Assembly: GCA_040507005.1 (NCBI GenBank)
Contig: JBEVVS010000023.1
Location: 1-64,000, forward strand
DNA: 64,000 bases
Origin: Thiodiazotropha sp040507005
Lineage (GTDB): Bacteria; Pseudomonadota; Gammaproteobacteria; Chromatiales; Chromatiaceae
Direction of reading: 5' to 3'
Every line of letters begins with the position of its first letter. Within the stretch, counting starts at the first letter, position 1. Of the stretch, positions 1 through 9,102 are shown piece after piece. The notes under the pieces were generated by a model. It worked only from the letters and a program-made list of their open reading frames with translations. It was not told where the DNA came from and ran no database searches. The translations under genes were made by a program, and so were the position numbers.

Positions 1-7
1 TTCCGCC

Positions 8-478
8 CTAAATCTCTTTTGCCAATTCGTTGACGATGTCTGTGTGCGCCGCTGCATTGATCTCCTTTTTGAGGATCTTTTCTGCACCGGTCACCGCAAG
101 TTCACCGATCTTTTCCCGCAGTAGTTCACGAGCACGATTCGACTCCTGCTCGATCTCTGTCTGCGCGGCACTCAAGATGCGTTCACCTTCAGTGCGTGCG
201 GTGTCCTTGGACTCATCGACAATTTCGGCTGCCCGTTTCTGCGCCTGCGCCACAATCTCAGCAGCCTGAGATTTGGCTTCGTGCAGCACGTCTTTGGCTC
301 GCTCTTTTGCAAGCTCCTGTTCGTGCTGACCACGCTCAGCGGCGGCCAGGCCGTCGGCTATCTCTTTTTTGCGGGTCTCCAGAGCACCCATGATCGGGGT
401 CCAGACATATTTCATTGTGAACCACACGAACACCGCAAAAGTGAGCAGCTGACCTATAAGCGTCAGATTGATGTTCAT
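8..478 (-). CDS. atpF: ATP synthase F0 subunit b
   Basis: Peripheral stalk subunit of the F1Fo ATP synthase, a membrane-anchored dimer that holds the F1 head against the rotor torque. The 156-residue product is the family length: one N-terminal hydrophobic segment (about residues 5-25, LTLIGQLLTFAVFVWF) followed by a long charged, Ala-rich coiled coil rich in KxxAxE repeats. It lies downstream of atpE on the minus strand; the next gene of the operon, expected to be atpH, lies off the left edge. ATG start 53 bases after atpE. Identity is secure from both sequence and context. Confidence 0.97.
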   Translation of the reverse strand: MNINLTLIGQLLTFAVFVWFTMKYVWTPIMGALETRKKEIADGLAAAERGQHEQELAKERAKDVLHEAKSQAAEIVAQAQKRAAEIVDESKDTARTEGERILSAAQTEIEQESNRARELLREKIGELAVTGAEKILKKEINAAAHTDIVNELAKEI

Positions 479-531
479 CCCGGAATTACCTCTCGTTGGA
501 CGAGATGATAGTGAATTCGCTCAAGCCTGGA

Positions 532-762
532 TCAGGCGACAGCGAACAGTACGTACATAGCCAGACCCACGGCGATCATGGGTACGGCGTCAACCAGGCC
601 CATGACGATGAAGAACTGGGTACGCAGCATGGGGATGAGTTCAGGCTGACGTGCGGCGCCTTCGAGAAAGCGGCCACCCAGTACGCCGATGCCTACCGCG
701 GCACCCAGGGCGCCCAGGCCCATCATGATCGCGCCGGCAATGTACAGCAGTGCTTGTTCCAT
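532..762 (-). CDS. atpE: ATP synthase F0 subunit c
   Basis: Proteolipid of the c-ring, the rotor that carries ions through the membrane. 76 residues form two transmembrane helices joined by the polar loop RQP (residues 38-40) that contacts F1. The ion-binding carboxylate is Asp58 in GLVDAVPMIAVGL, equivalent to Asp61 of Escherichia coli. The flanking residues resemble the proton type and lack the Gln/Glu/Ser-Thr set of sodium-coupled rings, so proton coupling is inferred. Located between atpB and atpF in the usual order. Confidence 0.98.
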   Translation of the reverse strand: MEQALLYIAGAIMMGLGALGAAVGIGVLGGRFLEGAARQPELIPMLRTQFFIVMGLVDAVPMIAVGLAMYVLFAVA

Positions 763-804
763 TATTGGTCTCCCGTTTAATGAACTAGATAGTTAAAGGT
801 TAAA

Positions 805-1665
805 TCAGTGTTCGTGGTGTGCCATATCCAGATAGACGATGGTCAGGGTCATGAAGATGAACGCCTGCAACGTGATTATCAGGATATGGAAAATCGCCCA
901 GCCCAGCTGGAGCACGCCACCGAATAAGCCGAGAATCAACCCGGCATTGTACATGATGGCGATCAAAATAAAGATCATTTCACCCGCGTACATGTTACCG
1001 AACAGACGCAGGGCGAGAGAGATGGGTTTGGCGATCAGGCTGACGAATTCCAGAATGAAGTTGACTGGAATGAACAGGATGTTGACCACGGTATTACTGG
1101 ATGAGAAGGGCTGTAGCGTCAATTCACCGGCGAAACCGCCAATGCCCTTGATCTTGATACTGTAATAGAGAACCAAAAGGAATACCCCAATGGCCATACC
1201 GAAGGTGGCGTTGGGATCGGTTGACGGAACAACCTTCATATAGTGGATGCCCAACAATTTGGCCGCTTCCGGAATCAAATCCACCGGCACCAGATCCATC
1301 AGGTTTTGCAGAAAGATCCAGACGAAAATGGTCAATGCAAGGGGCGCGACCAGGGCGTTACGGCCGGAAAATGAACCACGCACACTGTCATCGATAAAGT
1401 CGACGATCCACTCCACGAAGTTTTGCAGGGCGTTGGGGACGCCGGCGGTGGCCTGCTTGGCGGCCTTGCTGAAGAAATAGAGAAACAGGATACCCAGGGC
1501 AATGGACCAGAACATGGTATCCACATGGATCGCCCAAAAGCCCATCTCCTTGGCTTCAGCGGCCGAATGCGCCATACCCCAGCTGCCATCCGGGTGTTGG
1601 CCGAAGGTCAGATTAGTCAAATGGTGTTTAATATATTCACCGGAGGTGAGGGCATCGCCAGCCAT
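805..1665 (-). CDS. atpB: ATP synthase F0 subunit a
   Basis: Stator channel subunit that, with the c-ring, forms the proton half-channels. The 286-residue product has several hydrophobic helices and the conserved fourth-helix region around SLALRLFGNMYAGEMIF, which contains the essential arginine (R in LALRLFGNM). The C-terminal helix carries LQAFIFMTLTIVYL, another family signature. It starts eight bases after atpI and precedes atpE, the canonical atpIBEF order. The N-terminal 45 residues are a periplasmic or cytoplasmic lead typical of gammaproteobacterial a subunits. Confidence 0.98.
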   Translation of the reverse strand: MAGDALTSGEYIKHHLTNLTFGQHPDGSWGMAHSAAEAKEMGFWAIHVDTMFWSIALGILFLYFFSKAAKQATAGVPNALQNFVEWIVDFIDDSVRGSFSGRNALVAPLALTIFVWIFLQNLMDLVPVDLIPEAAKLLGIHYMKVVPSTDPNATFGMAIGVFLLVLYYSIKIKGIGGFAGELTLQPFSSSNTVVNILFIPVNFILEFVSLIAKPISLALRLFGNMYAGEMIFILIAIMYNAGLILGLFGGVLQLGWAIFHILIITLQAFIFMTLTIVYLDMAHHEH

Positions 1666-1673
1666 ATCTAAAC

Positions 1674-2054
1674 CTATGAATGCTGTCTATCTTCAATAAC
1701 CAATACAATCAGCGGAACCGCTACCTGGACAAACAGATAACAGCCCAATAATGCACCAATACTCAAAGGACTGATGGTGACAATTGTCAATCCGAACATC
1801 AGTCCCGTGATAATCAACTTCTGGATTTCGGCGCCAAACATGCGACCGGCTATCTTTTGCGGATCCTGGGCGCGGTAGCGCGTGAAGGATCTCAAGGCAA
1901 AAAAGCCGTTTGCCGCCGCGGCAATCAGACCACCGATTAACCCGGAATACGCAATGGTTTTACCGAAAAACAGAAGTGCCAAACCGATCATAAGCGCCGC
2001 CCCAAATTGGAGCGTCACAATGGTGCGGATCTGGCTGTTTCCGGTAAGCTGCAT
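1674..2054 (-). CDS. atpI: ATP synthase assembly protein I
   Basis: Small membrane protein encoded first in the atp operon; in characterised bacteria AtpI assists c-ring assembly or magnesium supply and is not part of the final complex. 126 residues with four predicted hydrophobic stretches (about 10-30, 35-55, 75-95, 98-120) and a basic segment RSFTRYRAQDPQK between helices two and three. Sequence conservation in this family is low, so the call rests on size, topology and position directly upstream of atpB. Confidence 0.85.
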   Translation of the reverse strand: MQLTGNSQIRTIVTLQFGAALMIGLALLFFGKTIAYSGLIGGLIAAAANGFFALRSFTRYRAQDPQKIAGRMFGAEIQKLIITGLMFGLTIVTISPLSIGALLGCYLFVQVAVPLIVLVIEDRQHS

Positions 2055-2103
2055 TCCGGTTTCCCGGTACCCTTTAAATGAGCCTAACCAGCAAGGAGGG
2101 TGG

Positions 2104-2132
2104 AGTATAAGGGGTCTTAGTTATAAGGTCAA
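2104..2132 (-). promoter_or_regulatory. sigma70-type promoter of the atp operon
   Basis: On the minus strand TTGACC (2132-2127) and TATACT (2109-2104) are separated by exactly 17 bases, a near-consensus sigma70 promoter. It points toward atpI, whose start codon is about 50 bases from the -10 element. This is the only strong promoter pattern I see in the 241-base gap before atpI. Confidence 0.75.
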
Positions 2133-2233
2133 AGGATAGATGCATAAATTTTTTCATAGCGGGCGTTTTTTTCTTACGCGTCGGCTGAGCCGCCCCGGGA
2201 TAGGGGTTGGTGGAGCGTTTACCGTCCCTTTGT

Positions 2234-2250
2234 CCCTTCTACTAGAAGGG
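2234..2250. repeat. 17-base inverted repeat
   Basis: CCCTTCTACTAGAAGGG is a perfect 8-base inverted repeat around one central base, between the stop of the 2296-2706 gene and the atp promoter. No T-tract follows on either strand, so it is not a canonical terminator; it could be an operator. Another short GC-rich stem (CGGC-TGA-GCCG) lies near 2183. Nothing else recognisable is in the gap. Confidence 0.4.
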
Positions 2251-2295
2251 TAGATAAGTCTCTGTTTCAGCGATAATAGCGATTAGGCCGAATCC

Positions 2296-2706
2296 TCAGT
2301 CGGGCACTCCTTGCCATAACATCTCATAGCCGACCTCATAGGTGTCGTCACAAAAATCTGCCAGTGCGGAAAACTTCTCCTTGAAGAGCCGGTCCGCATG
2401 GGAGCGCTCGTGTTGCTCGAACGACTGCCAATAAGTCACGATCACAATATCGCCCATATTCTGATTGACGCGCTTGTTCTTATGGCTGTCATCGGCACCC
2501 ACCGTTCCCTCCTCGGAGATAAAACCGGCATTGCTATAGACCTGGCCGCCGATGAAACCGCCGTTGTCGTCTCCATAGTTGTTCTTGACCACATTGCACA
2601 TTTCGCCAAGCACCAGTTCAACGTCCTCGACTTTGACCCCGGGTTTGAGGTCGACCACATTGAAAAGCATGACGCAGCCAAAAGGAATTTCAATCGGATG
2701 AAACAT
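2296..2706 (-). CDS. Conserved protein, possible dimeric alpha/beta-barrel (ABM-like) fold
   Basis: 136 residues, soluble, acidic, no signal peptide. The pattern resembles antibiotic-biosynthesis-monooxygenase-type ferredoxin-like proteins: a beta strand (VMLFNVVDLKPG, about 12-23), a helix (VEDVELVLGEMCNVVK), then GDIVIVTYWQSFEQHERSH (about 85-103), where a strand is followed by the WxSFEQHExSH motif seen in such families. No catalytic residue can be assigned. It stands alone between parB and the atp operon, with 112 bases to parB. The fold is inferred by pattern only; function unknown. Confidence 0.6.
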   Translation of the reverse strand: MFHPIEIPFGCVMLFNVVDLKPGVKVEDVELVLGEMCNVVKNNYGDDNGGFIGGQVYSNAGFISEEGTVGADDSHKNKRVNQNMGDIVIVTYWQSFEQHERSHADRLFKEKFSALADFCDDTYEVGYEMLWQGVPD

Positions 2707-2818
2707 TGATCTACCCCTTGTGATGGAAAAATGAGCTACCCAGCATAAGCGACGCTTCGCCGGCCGTTAACACCGCTACACAAATGTTAACCATTTCATG
2801 CGGGGCGGTGCGATGGGA

Positions 2819-3706
2819 TTACTTGATATGGTCGAGGATCCCTTCCAGTTCATCGAGACTGTTGTAACCGATGACCAGTTTCCCCTTGCCCTTGCTCCCC
2901 TGTTGCAGGTCGACCTTGGCCCCCAGCTTCTCCGACAGATCCGAAACCAGGCGCCGCACATCGGGATCCATCGCCGGGGTGGCAGGAGAGGCCTTTGGTT
3001 TATGCTCCTGATTCTGTAAACGGCGTACCAGACGTTCCGTTTCACGTACCGAGAGTCCCTGGGCGGCGACCTGGTTTGCCGCCCGGGTCTGATCCTCTCC
3101 CTTGAGGCCCAACAGGCACCTGGCATGACCCATTTCCAGGCGTCCGCTCTCCACCAGGGTCTTGACCTCTTCGTTGAGCTCCAGCAGGCGCAACAGATTT
3201 GTCACAGTGGTGCGGGATTTGCCCACCGCTTTTGCCACCTCCTGATGGGTCAGGCCGAACTCCAGCAACAGGCGGCTCAGGGCATTCGCCTCCTCCAGGG
3301 GATTGAGATCCTCCCGCTGGATATTCTCGATCAGCCCCATTGCCATGGCGGCCTCTTCGGTGACCTCTTTGATCACCACCGGAATCTCATCCAGTCCCGC
3401 CTGCTGGGCCGCACGCCAACGCCGTTCTCCGGCGATCAATTCATAGCGCTCATTCTCCACCGGTCGAACCACGATCGGCTGAATCACTCCCTGGGCCGCA
3501 ATCGAGTCCGCCAATTCGCGCAGGCTGTCGGCATCGAACTCCCGTCTTGGTTGATAACGGCCACGTTGAATCAGGTCAACCGGAAGTCGTTGCAGGTTGT
3601 CCCGGCTGCTGCCGGTTGCGGCTGCCTGTTTACCCTCGGCCTCGGCCTGCATACCCCCCAGCAGGGCATCCAGACCGCGACCCAATCCTCGCTTCTTTGT
3701 CGCCAT
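2819..3706 (-). CDS. parB: Chromosome-partitioning protein ParB (Spo0J family)
   Basis: CTP-dependent DNA clamp that loads at parS sites near the origin and works with ParA to segregate origins. 295 residues: a basic N-terminal ParA-interaction segment (KKRGLGRGLDALLG), the ParB/Srx CTPase domain with RYQPRREF and GERRWRAAQ (about residues 50-150), a helix-turn-helix region (LTHQEVAKAVGKSRTTVTNLLRLLEL, about 150-180), and a C-terminal dimerisation domain ending LEGILDHIK. It is 13 bases downstream of parA. Two matching parS sites are present in recF in this window, supporting an intact system. Confidence 0.97.
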   Translation of the reverse strand: MATKKRGLGRGLDALLGGMQAEAEGKQAAATGSSRDNLQRLPVDLIQRGRYQPRREFDADSLRELADSIAAQGVIQPIVVRPVENERYELIAGERRWRAAQQAGLDEIPVVIKEVTEEAAMAMGLIENIQREDLNPLEEANALSRLLLEFGLTHQEVAKAVGKSRTTVTNLLRLLELNEEVKTLVESGRLEMGHARCLLGLKGEDQTRAANQVAAQGLSVRETERLVRRLQNQEHKPKASPATPAMDPDVRRLVSDLSEKLGAKVDLQQGSKGKGKLVIGYNSLDELEGILDHIK

Positions 3707-3719
3707 ATGGTTCTATCCC

Positions 3720-4517
3720 TTAGGCCGTTTGGGTTTGGGTTTCAACATCGCGCATGCGATGACGTCTCAACAACTCACTGGCCAGGGCCAGATAGGCGGT
3801 GGCTCCTCGTGAATGCTTGTCATATAGCAATACCGGAATGCCATGACTTGGCGCCTCGGCGACGCGGACATTGCGCGGGATGATGGTGTTGAACACCGCA
3901 TCCTTGAAGTGTGAGAGTAACTGTCCGGAGACATCTATCGCCAGGTTGTTGCGCGGATCGTGCATGGTGCGCAGAAAACCCTCTATCTGCAGATCCTGGT
4001 TGAGATGGGCGCGGATCTGTTCCACCGTGTTCATCAATGCGGTCAGCCCTTCCAAGGCATAATACTCGGTCTGAATGGGGATCAGCACCCCATCCGCCGC
4101 GACCAGGGCGTTCAGGGTCAGCATGTTCAAGGATGGCGGGCAATCGATGAGTATGTAGTCATAGCCGGTCTTCGCCGGGGCCAGCGCCTGGCTGAGCCGC
4201 TGCTCCCGCATGGAGCTGTTCATCAGCCCCACTTCCGCCGCGGTAAGGTCCGAGTTCGCCGGCAGCACATCGAAATTGGAATCGGGCGCCTGTTGGATCG
4301 CTTCCCGCAGGGTCGAATCCCCTAATAGCAGCTCACAACAGGAGTGCTCCAAATCGTGTTTATCGATACCACTGCCCATACTGGCATTGCCCTGTGGATC
4401 CATATCCACCAGCAACACCCGTTTCTTCATGGCCGCAAGGGAGGCTGCCAGATTCACCGTGGTGGTGGTTTTGCCGACACCCCCCTTCTGATTGGCGATT
4501 GAGATGATGTAACCCAT
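3720..4517 (-). CDS. parA: Chromosome-partitioning ATPase ParA (Soj)
   Basis: Deviant Walker-type ATPase that binds nucleoid DNA in its ATP form and moves ParB-parS complexes. 265 residues with the deviant Walker A KGGVGKTTT (about 10-18), Walker A-prime DMDPQGN (about 39-45) and Walker B DYILIDCPPSL. It starts directly with the strand MGYIISIANQ, so it lacks an N-terminal helix-turn-helix and is the chromosomal type rather than the P1 plasmid type. Co-transcribed with parB; rsmG lies 74 bases upstream. Confidence 0.97.
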   Translation of the reverse strand: MGYIISIANQKGGVGKTTTTVNLAASLAAMKKRVLLVDMDPQGNASMGSGIDKHDLEHSCCELLLGDSTLREAIQQAPDSNFDVLPANSDLTAAEVGLMNSSMREQRLSQALAPAKTGYDYILIDCPPSLNMLTLNALVAADGVLIPIQTEYYALEGLTALMNTVEQIRAHLNQDLQIEGFLRTMHDPRNNLAIDVSGQLLSHFKDAVFNTIIPRNVRVAEAPSHGIPVLLYDKHSRGATAYLALASELLRRHRMRDVETQTQTA

Positions 4518-4591
4518 GGCGCAACTCGGCTCCGTGATATCAGGAACTGCCTATCATAACGGTAGTGTCGTTGAAGGTGGTACCCTTTCTG

Positions 4592-5254
4592 TCACTTTGC
4601 GTGAAATCCAACCCCTTGCTCAATTCGCACAAGACAGCGCTCACCCACCTCAAAAGGGACCTCCAGGGGGATCACTTCAGCGCGCACATCGGCCGGTAAT
4701 CGGGCCATCTCCTGGTGCGGAACGCTGCCTTTCATGGCGAGCAGCTCAGACCCCGGCTGGCGCAGCCCGGCACTCAGTGCGAGCATTGTGGGCAGATCGG
4801 TAAAGGCCCTGGCAATCAAGGTTTTAATGGGCCTGTCGGCCTGATACTGCTCGATCCTGGCATGCACCGGCAGGACATTCGTCAACCCCAACTCCAGTTT
4901 CACTTGACGTACGAAGCGAATCTTTTTGCTATTGCTGTCGAGTAGCACGAAATCAGAAGCTGGGCGCATGATCGCCAGGGGTATCCCCGGTATGCCCGCC
5001 CCGGTGCCCATATCGAGGCAGGCCCCGCTTTTCAGGTGGGGCAGCAGTGCCAGGCTGTCCAGCAGATGTCGGCCGACCATCTCCAAGGGATCGCGAACCG
5101 CGGTGAGATTGTAGGCCCGGTTCCACTTCGCCAACAGTGACAGGAAGTCCAGCATCAGGGTCTGTTGCGGCACATCGAGATCGAGCCCCAGTTCCAGGGC
5201 ACCCGTCAATAGCCGCTGCCGGCAGGCTGGCGCGTCAAATGCTTCATCAACCAT
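4592..5254 (-). CDS. rsmG: 16S rRNA (guanine527-N7)-methyltransferase RsmG
   Basis: SAM-dependent enzyme that methylates N7 of G527 in 16S rRNA. 220 residues: an N-terminal helical cap containing KWNRAYNLTAVRDP, then the Rossmann methyltransferase core with motif I LDMGTGAGIPGIPLAI (about residues 80-95) and LLDSNSKKIRFV, the family signature. The start codon shares one base with the mnmG stop (TGATG), so translation is probably coupled. An imperfect SlmA-like half palindrome (GACAGCGCTCAC, 4633-4644) lies within the gene. Confidence 0.97.
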   Translation of the reverse strand: MVDEAFDAPACRQRLLTGALELGLDLDVPQQTLMLDFLSLLAKWNRAYNLTAVRDPLEMVGRHLLDSLALLPHLKSGACLDMGTGAGIPGIPLAIMRPASDFVLLDSNSKKIRFVRQVKLELGLTNVLPVHARIEQYQADRPIKTLIARAFTDLPTMLALSAGLRQPGSELLAMKGSVPHQEMARLPADVRAEVIPLEVPFEVGERCLVRIEQGVGFHAK

Positions 5255-7128
5255 CAGGCGGAGCGCTTTTTCAGATGAATCAAAAGCAGGGATATGGCCG
5301 CGGGTGTGACGCCAGGGATACGTCCCGCCTGTCCCAGGGTCTGGGGTCGATGCCGCTGCAATTTCTCCATCACCTCTGAGGAGAGTCCGCGGACCGTTGC
5401 ATAATCGAGTCCATCCGGCAGCATGACCGCCTCGTTGGCCCGCTGTTTTTCGATCTCTCCCTGCTGGCGATCGATATAGCCGGCATATTTGGCCTGTACC
5501 TCCAGCTGTTCGATCACTTGCGGGTCAGTCTCGCCCGGGCCCAATTTCGTCATCCCCATCAGCTGTTGGTAGGCCACCTTGGGTCTGGCAAGCAGATTGA
5601 TGGCGCAGGCCTCTTTCGAAAGTGTGCCGCCGAGGATAGCCTCGGCCTGGGACGGTTCCACATCATGGGGGGTAAGCCAGATCCCTTTCAGGCGTTGTTG
5701 CTCCCGGTCGATAGCATCCCGCTTACGACAGAAGCGGTCCCAGCGCTGATCGTCGATCAAGCCGAGATCACGTCCCTTTTCAGTCAAACGCAGATCGGCA
5801 TTATCTTCTCGCAGCAACAGCCGGTATTCAGCCCGGCTGGTGAACATGCGATAGGGTTCCAACGTACCCTGGGTGATCAAGTCATCCACCATCACCCCCA
5901 GATAGGCCTCATCCCTGCGCGGGGTCCAGGGCTGCTCATCCCTGCCGTAGCGCACCGCATTGATACCTGCCAACAGGCCCTGAGCGGCGGCTTCCTCATA
6001 GCCGGTTGTACCGTTGATCTGACCGGCAAAGAAGAGACCGTGCAGATATTTTGTCTGCAGTGACGGCTTCAGATCGCGGGGATCGAAGAAGTCATACTCG
6101 ATGGCATAACCGGGGCGGGTCAAATGCGCCTTTTCGAAGCCTGTCATGGAGCGCACCAATTTCAACTGAATATCGAACGGCAGGCTGGTGGAGATCCCGT
6201 TGGGATAGACCTCATGGGTATCCAGGCCCTCGGGTTCGATAAAGATCTGATGGGACTCCTTGTCCGTAAAGCGTACGATTTTATCCTCGATCGATGGACA
6301 GTAACGGGGCCCGACGCCTTCGATGACCCCCGTGTACATGGGTGATCGGGAGAGGCCGCCGCGAATGATCTCATGGGTCTCCCGATTGGTGTGGGTGATA
6401 TGGCAACTGACCTGCCGCGGGTGCTGATCAGGGGAGCCCAGGAAGGAGAATACCGGCGTGGGTTTGTCACCGGGCTGCGCCTGCAACCGGGTATAGTCGA
6501 TACTGCGTCCGTCGATTCTGGGGGGCGTGCCTGTCTTCAGCCGATCGACCCTGAAGGGCAGCTCTCGCAAGCGCCGGGAAAGGGCATTGGCGGGGGGGTC
6601 CCCCGCGCGACCGCCCTCATAGTTGGACATGCCGATATGGATTCGGCCGGCGAGAAAAGTGCCAACGGTCAAGACCACCGCTTTGGCGCGAAACTTCAGG
6701 CCCATCTGGGTGACGACGCCGGTTACTCGCCCATCTTCCACCAGCAGGTCATCCACCGCCTGCTGAAAGATCTCCAGGTTGGGCTGATTCTCCAGGGCAG
6801 ATCGAATCGCCGCCTTATAGCGTACCCGGTCTGCCTGGGCACGGGTGGCGCGAACCGCGGCCCCTTTACGGGAGTTGAGGATACGAAACTGAATCCCGCC
6901 CCGATCTGCCGCATGGGCCATAATTCCACCCAAGGCATCCACTTCCTTGACCAGGTGTCCCTTGCCGATGCCTCCGATGGCCGGATTACAACTCATCTGA
7001 CCCAGGGTTTCGATGTTATGGCTGAGCAGGAGCGTATGCGCACCCATACGCGCGGCCGCCAGGGCCGCTTCAGTGCCGGCGTGGCCGCCTCCCACTACAA
7101 TCACATCGTAACTATTGGTATAAAACAT
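5254..7128 (-). CDS. mnmG: tRNA uridine-5-carboxymethylaminomethyl modification enzyme MnmG
   Basis: FAD-dependent partner of MnmE; the complex installs the (c)mnm5 group at wobble uridine U34 of several tRNAs. 624 residues: FAD-binding VIVVGGGHAGTEAALAAARMG (about 9-29, described here in parts), the conserved SCNPAIGGIGKGHLVKEVDALGG segment (about 47-69), the folate/NADH region near KTGTPPRIDG, and a helical C-terminal MnmE-binding domain ending around LGQAGRIPGVTPAAISLLL. Its partner mnmE is only 4.3 kb away but separated by a divergent operon. Start ATG at 7128. Confidence 0.98.
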   Translation of the reverse strand: MFYTNSYDVIVVGGGHAGTEAALAAARMGAHTLLLSHNIETLGQMSCNPAIGGIGKGHLVKEVDALGGIMAHAADRGGIQFRILNSRKGAAVRATRAQADRVRYKAAIRSALENQPNLEIFQQAVDDLLVEDGRVTGVVTQMGLKFRAKAVVLTVGTFLAGRIHIGMSNYEGGRAGDPPANALSRRLRELPFRVDRLKTGTPPRIDGRSIDYTRLQAQPGDKPTPVFSFLGSPDQHPRQVSCHITHTNRETHEIIRGGLSRSPMYTGVIEGVGPRYCPSIEDKIVRFTDKESHQIFIEPEGLDTHEVYPNGISTSLPFDIQLKLVRSMTGFEKAHLTRPGYAIEYDFFDPRDLKPSLQTKYLHGLFFAGQINGTTGYEEAAAQGLLAGINAVRYGRDEQPWTPRRDEAYLGVMVDDLITQGTLEPYRMFTSRAEYRLLLREDNADLRLTEKGRDLGLIDDQRWDRFCRKRDAIDREQQRLKGIWLTPHDVEPSQAEAILGGTLSKEACAINLLARPKVAYQQLMGMTKLGPGETDPQVIEQLEVQAKYAGYIDRQQGEIEKQRANEAVMLPDGLDYATVRGLSSEVMEKLQRHRPQTLGQAGRIPGVTPAAISLLLIHLKKRSA

Positions 7129-7211
7129 GGGTCTCTATCTAAGTGCTAACACTGAATTTCTTTAATGCGAATCGACTATTTTAGCTGATTCATTGGTCTC
7201 CACGGAAATCT

Positions 7212-8129
7212 ATGCGCTCTGAACTACAAAAGATTATCGATGCCGCCGGCAAAATTCTGTTGGGCAAACAGCAGGTGGTTAAACTATCCGTTGCCTGTCT
7301 GCTGGCCCGGGGGCATCTGTTGATCGAGGATCTTCCCGGCGTCGGCAAGACCACCCTGGCCCATACCCTGGCTCATATGCTGGGGCTTCACTACCAGCGT
7401 ATCCAGTTTACCAGCGACCTTCTCCCTTCAGATATCGTTGGTGTATCGATTTTTGAGAGAAGCGAACAGCGCTTCCAGTTCCATCACGGTCCGATCTTTG
7501 CCCAACTGGTCCTGGCCGACGAGATCAACCGGGCTACGCCCAAAGCACAAAGCGCCTTGCTGGAGGCCATGGAAGAGCGCCAGGTCACCACTGACGGCGT
7601 CACTCACGGTTTGCCTGAGCCCTTTTTTGTCATCGCCACGCAAAACCCCAGTCATCAGGTGGGCACCTTCCCGTTACCGGAATCACAGCTTGACCGGTTT
7701 CTAATGCGGATCCGCATTGGCTATCCGGAGCGAGACGCGGAGAGAGAGCTGCTCGGTGGTGAGGACCGACGTCGATTGCTCAAACAAATGCCTGCTGTGA
7801 TAGAGAGTCAGAGACTCACCGACCTTCAGCAACAGGTTGCAACCGTGCATGTGGCGGATGCCCTGATCGACTACTGCCAGGATATTCTCTCTTTCAGCCG
7901 TAACTCCCCGGACTACCGGCATGGTCTCTCTCCAAGGGCCGGCCTGGCGATTCTCCAGGGCGCCCGGGCCTGGGCATTGATCGAGGGTAGAAAACTGGTA
8001 TTGCCTGAAGATCTTCAGGCGATCCTGCCCGCCACTATCGGGCATCGACTGCAACCGGCGGGGGATAGCGCAGAACCACAGGGGGAGAGCCTGGTGATGA
8101 ATTTGATCAGTTCCGTACCTATCCCTTGA
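7212..8129 (+). CDS. MoxR-family AAA+ ATPase
   Basis: AAA+ chaperone-like ATPase of the MoxR group, usually encoded with DUF58 and VWA or transglutaminase proteins and thought to mature or insert partner complexes. 305 residues: Walker A EDLPGVGKTTLA (about 38-49), Walker B LVLADEINRATPK (about 98-110) with the MoxR-typical EINRA, and AMEERQVT, sensor 1 ATQNP, and a C-terminal lid with SPRAGLAIL. It begins an operon with the next two genes: two-base spacing to the DUF58 gene. Its molecular substrate cannot be told from sequence. Confidence 0.95.
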   Translation: MRSELQKIIDAAGKILLGKQQVVKLSVACLLARGHLLIEDLPGVGKTTLAHTLAHMLGLHYQRIQFTSDLLPSDIVGVSIFERSEQRFQFHHGPIFAQLVLADEINRATPKAQSALLEAMEERQVTTDGVTHGLPEPFFVIATQNPSHQVGTFPLPESQLDRFLMRIRIGYPERDAERELLGGEDRRRLLKQMPAVIESQRLTDLQQQVATVHVADALIDYCQDILSFSRNSPDYRHGLSPRAGLAILQGARAWALIEGRKLVLPEDLQAILPATIGHRLQPAGDSAEPQGESLVMNLISSVPIP

Positions 8130-8130
8130 G

Positions 8131-9102
8131 ATGGCTGTGCTGCCCAAGATTCAGTGGCTAAAGCGCTTTCGTCGACAGGCCCGGCCAGAATCCCGGGGCA
8201 GGGCGCGAATTGCACCCCGCAGCATCTATATTCTGCCAACCCGTCAGGGAATGCTGTTGGCCTTGCTCTTGCTGTTGATGTTGGCCGGTTCCATCAACTA
8301 CGGCAGTAACCTGGGACATCTAATGACCTTCCTGCTAGGTGGCATCTGGCTGGTCAGCATCCTTCACACCTGGCGCAATCTACTCGGTCTAACCATCCAG
8401 CCAGGTGAGGCGGCTTCTGTTTTCGCCGGTCAGACCGCCGATTTTTCTCTACGTGTGAATAATGCCAGTGCTGGTTATCGTTATGCCATTGCCTTGAGAG
8501 ACAAAAAGCAGACCGCCGACACGGTTGATATCCCGGCAAACTCAATTGCTGATCTGCACATACCGGTAAAGACCGAGCGACGGGGGCTGTTGCAGATACC
8601 CGAGATCATCATCCATACCACCTATCCACTCGGTCTGTTCAGGGCCTGGAGTTATGCCCAGCTCGACCAAACCTGTCTGGTCTATCCCAAACCTGCCGAG
8701 CAGGGTGAACCACCGACCTTGGCTGTCTACAGTCACAGCGACGCTGGCGACAAAGGCGTCGGTGCCGATGACTTCATCGGCTTGCGGGGTTATCGGCTAG
8801 GGGACTCACCTCGGCAGATCGACTGGAAGGCGCAAGCCAGAGAGCGGGGACTGTTGAGTAAGCAGTTTGGCGGCGACAGAAGCGAACAGGTCAGTCTCGA
8901 TTGGGACCTGCTGACTGAGCAGGATAGGGAAAAACGGCTCAGCCTGCTTTGTCGTTTTATCCTCCAGGCCGAAGAACGGCAACAAAGTTACAGTCTGCAG
9001 ATGCCCGGGCAGAAGATACCCTCCGCATCGGGTCCCATACATCAACAACGTTGTCTATCACTGCTTGCCCGTTACGGGGATGATGATGAAACAACCCGTT
9101 GA
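8131..9102 (+). CDS. DUF58 domain membrane protein
   Basis: Partner of MoxR ATPases in a widespread three-gene cassette. 323 residues: a basic N-terminal lead, two closely spaced hydrophobic helices (about 38-75, GMLLALLLLLMLAGSINYGSN and LMTFLLGGIWLVSIL), an Ig-like extracytoplasmic or cytoplasmic stretch, and the DUF58 signature GADDFIGLRGYRLGDSPRQIDW (about 212-233) followed by KQFGG. DUF58 resembles VWA domains but I see no complete MIDAS motif. The start ATG is one base past the moxR stop; the end overlaps the transglutaminase gene. Confidence 0.92.
   Translation: MAVLPKIQWLKRFRRQARPESRGRARIAPRSIYILPTRQGMLLALLLLLMLAGSINYGSNLGHLMTFLLGGIWLVSILHTWRNLLGLTIQPGEAASVFAGQTADFSLRVNNASAGYRYAIALRDKKQTADTVDIPANSIADLHIPVKTERRGLLQIPEIIIHTTYPLGLFRAWSYAQLDQTCLVYPKPAEQGEPPTLAVYSHSDAGDKGVGADDFIGLRGYRLGDSPRQIDWKAQARERGLLSKQFGGDRSEQVSLDWDLLTEQDREKRLSLLCRFILQAEERQQSYSLQMPGQKIPSASGPIHQQRCLSLLARYGDDDETTR

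Noticed and set aside
2143..2230. T-run GTTTTTTTCTT with a nearby GC stem in the atp leader as a terminator
   Set aside because: The T-run precedes the stem on the plus strand and the minus strand has A residues there; orientation does not fit either gene.
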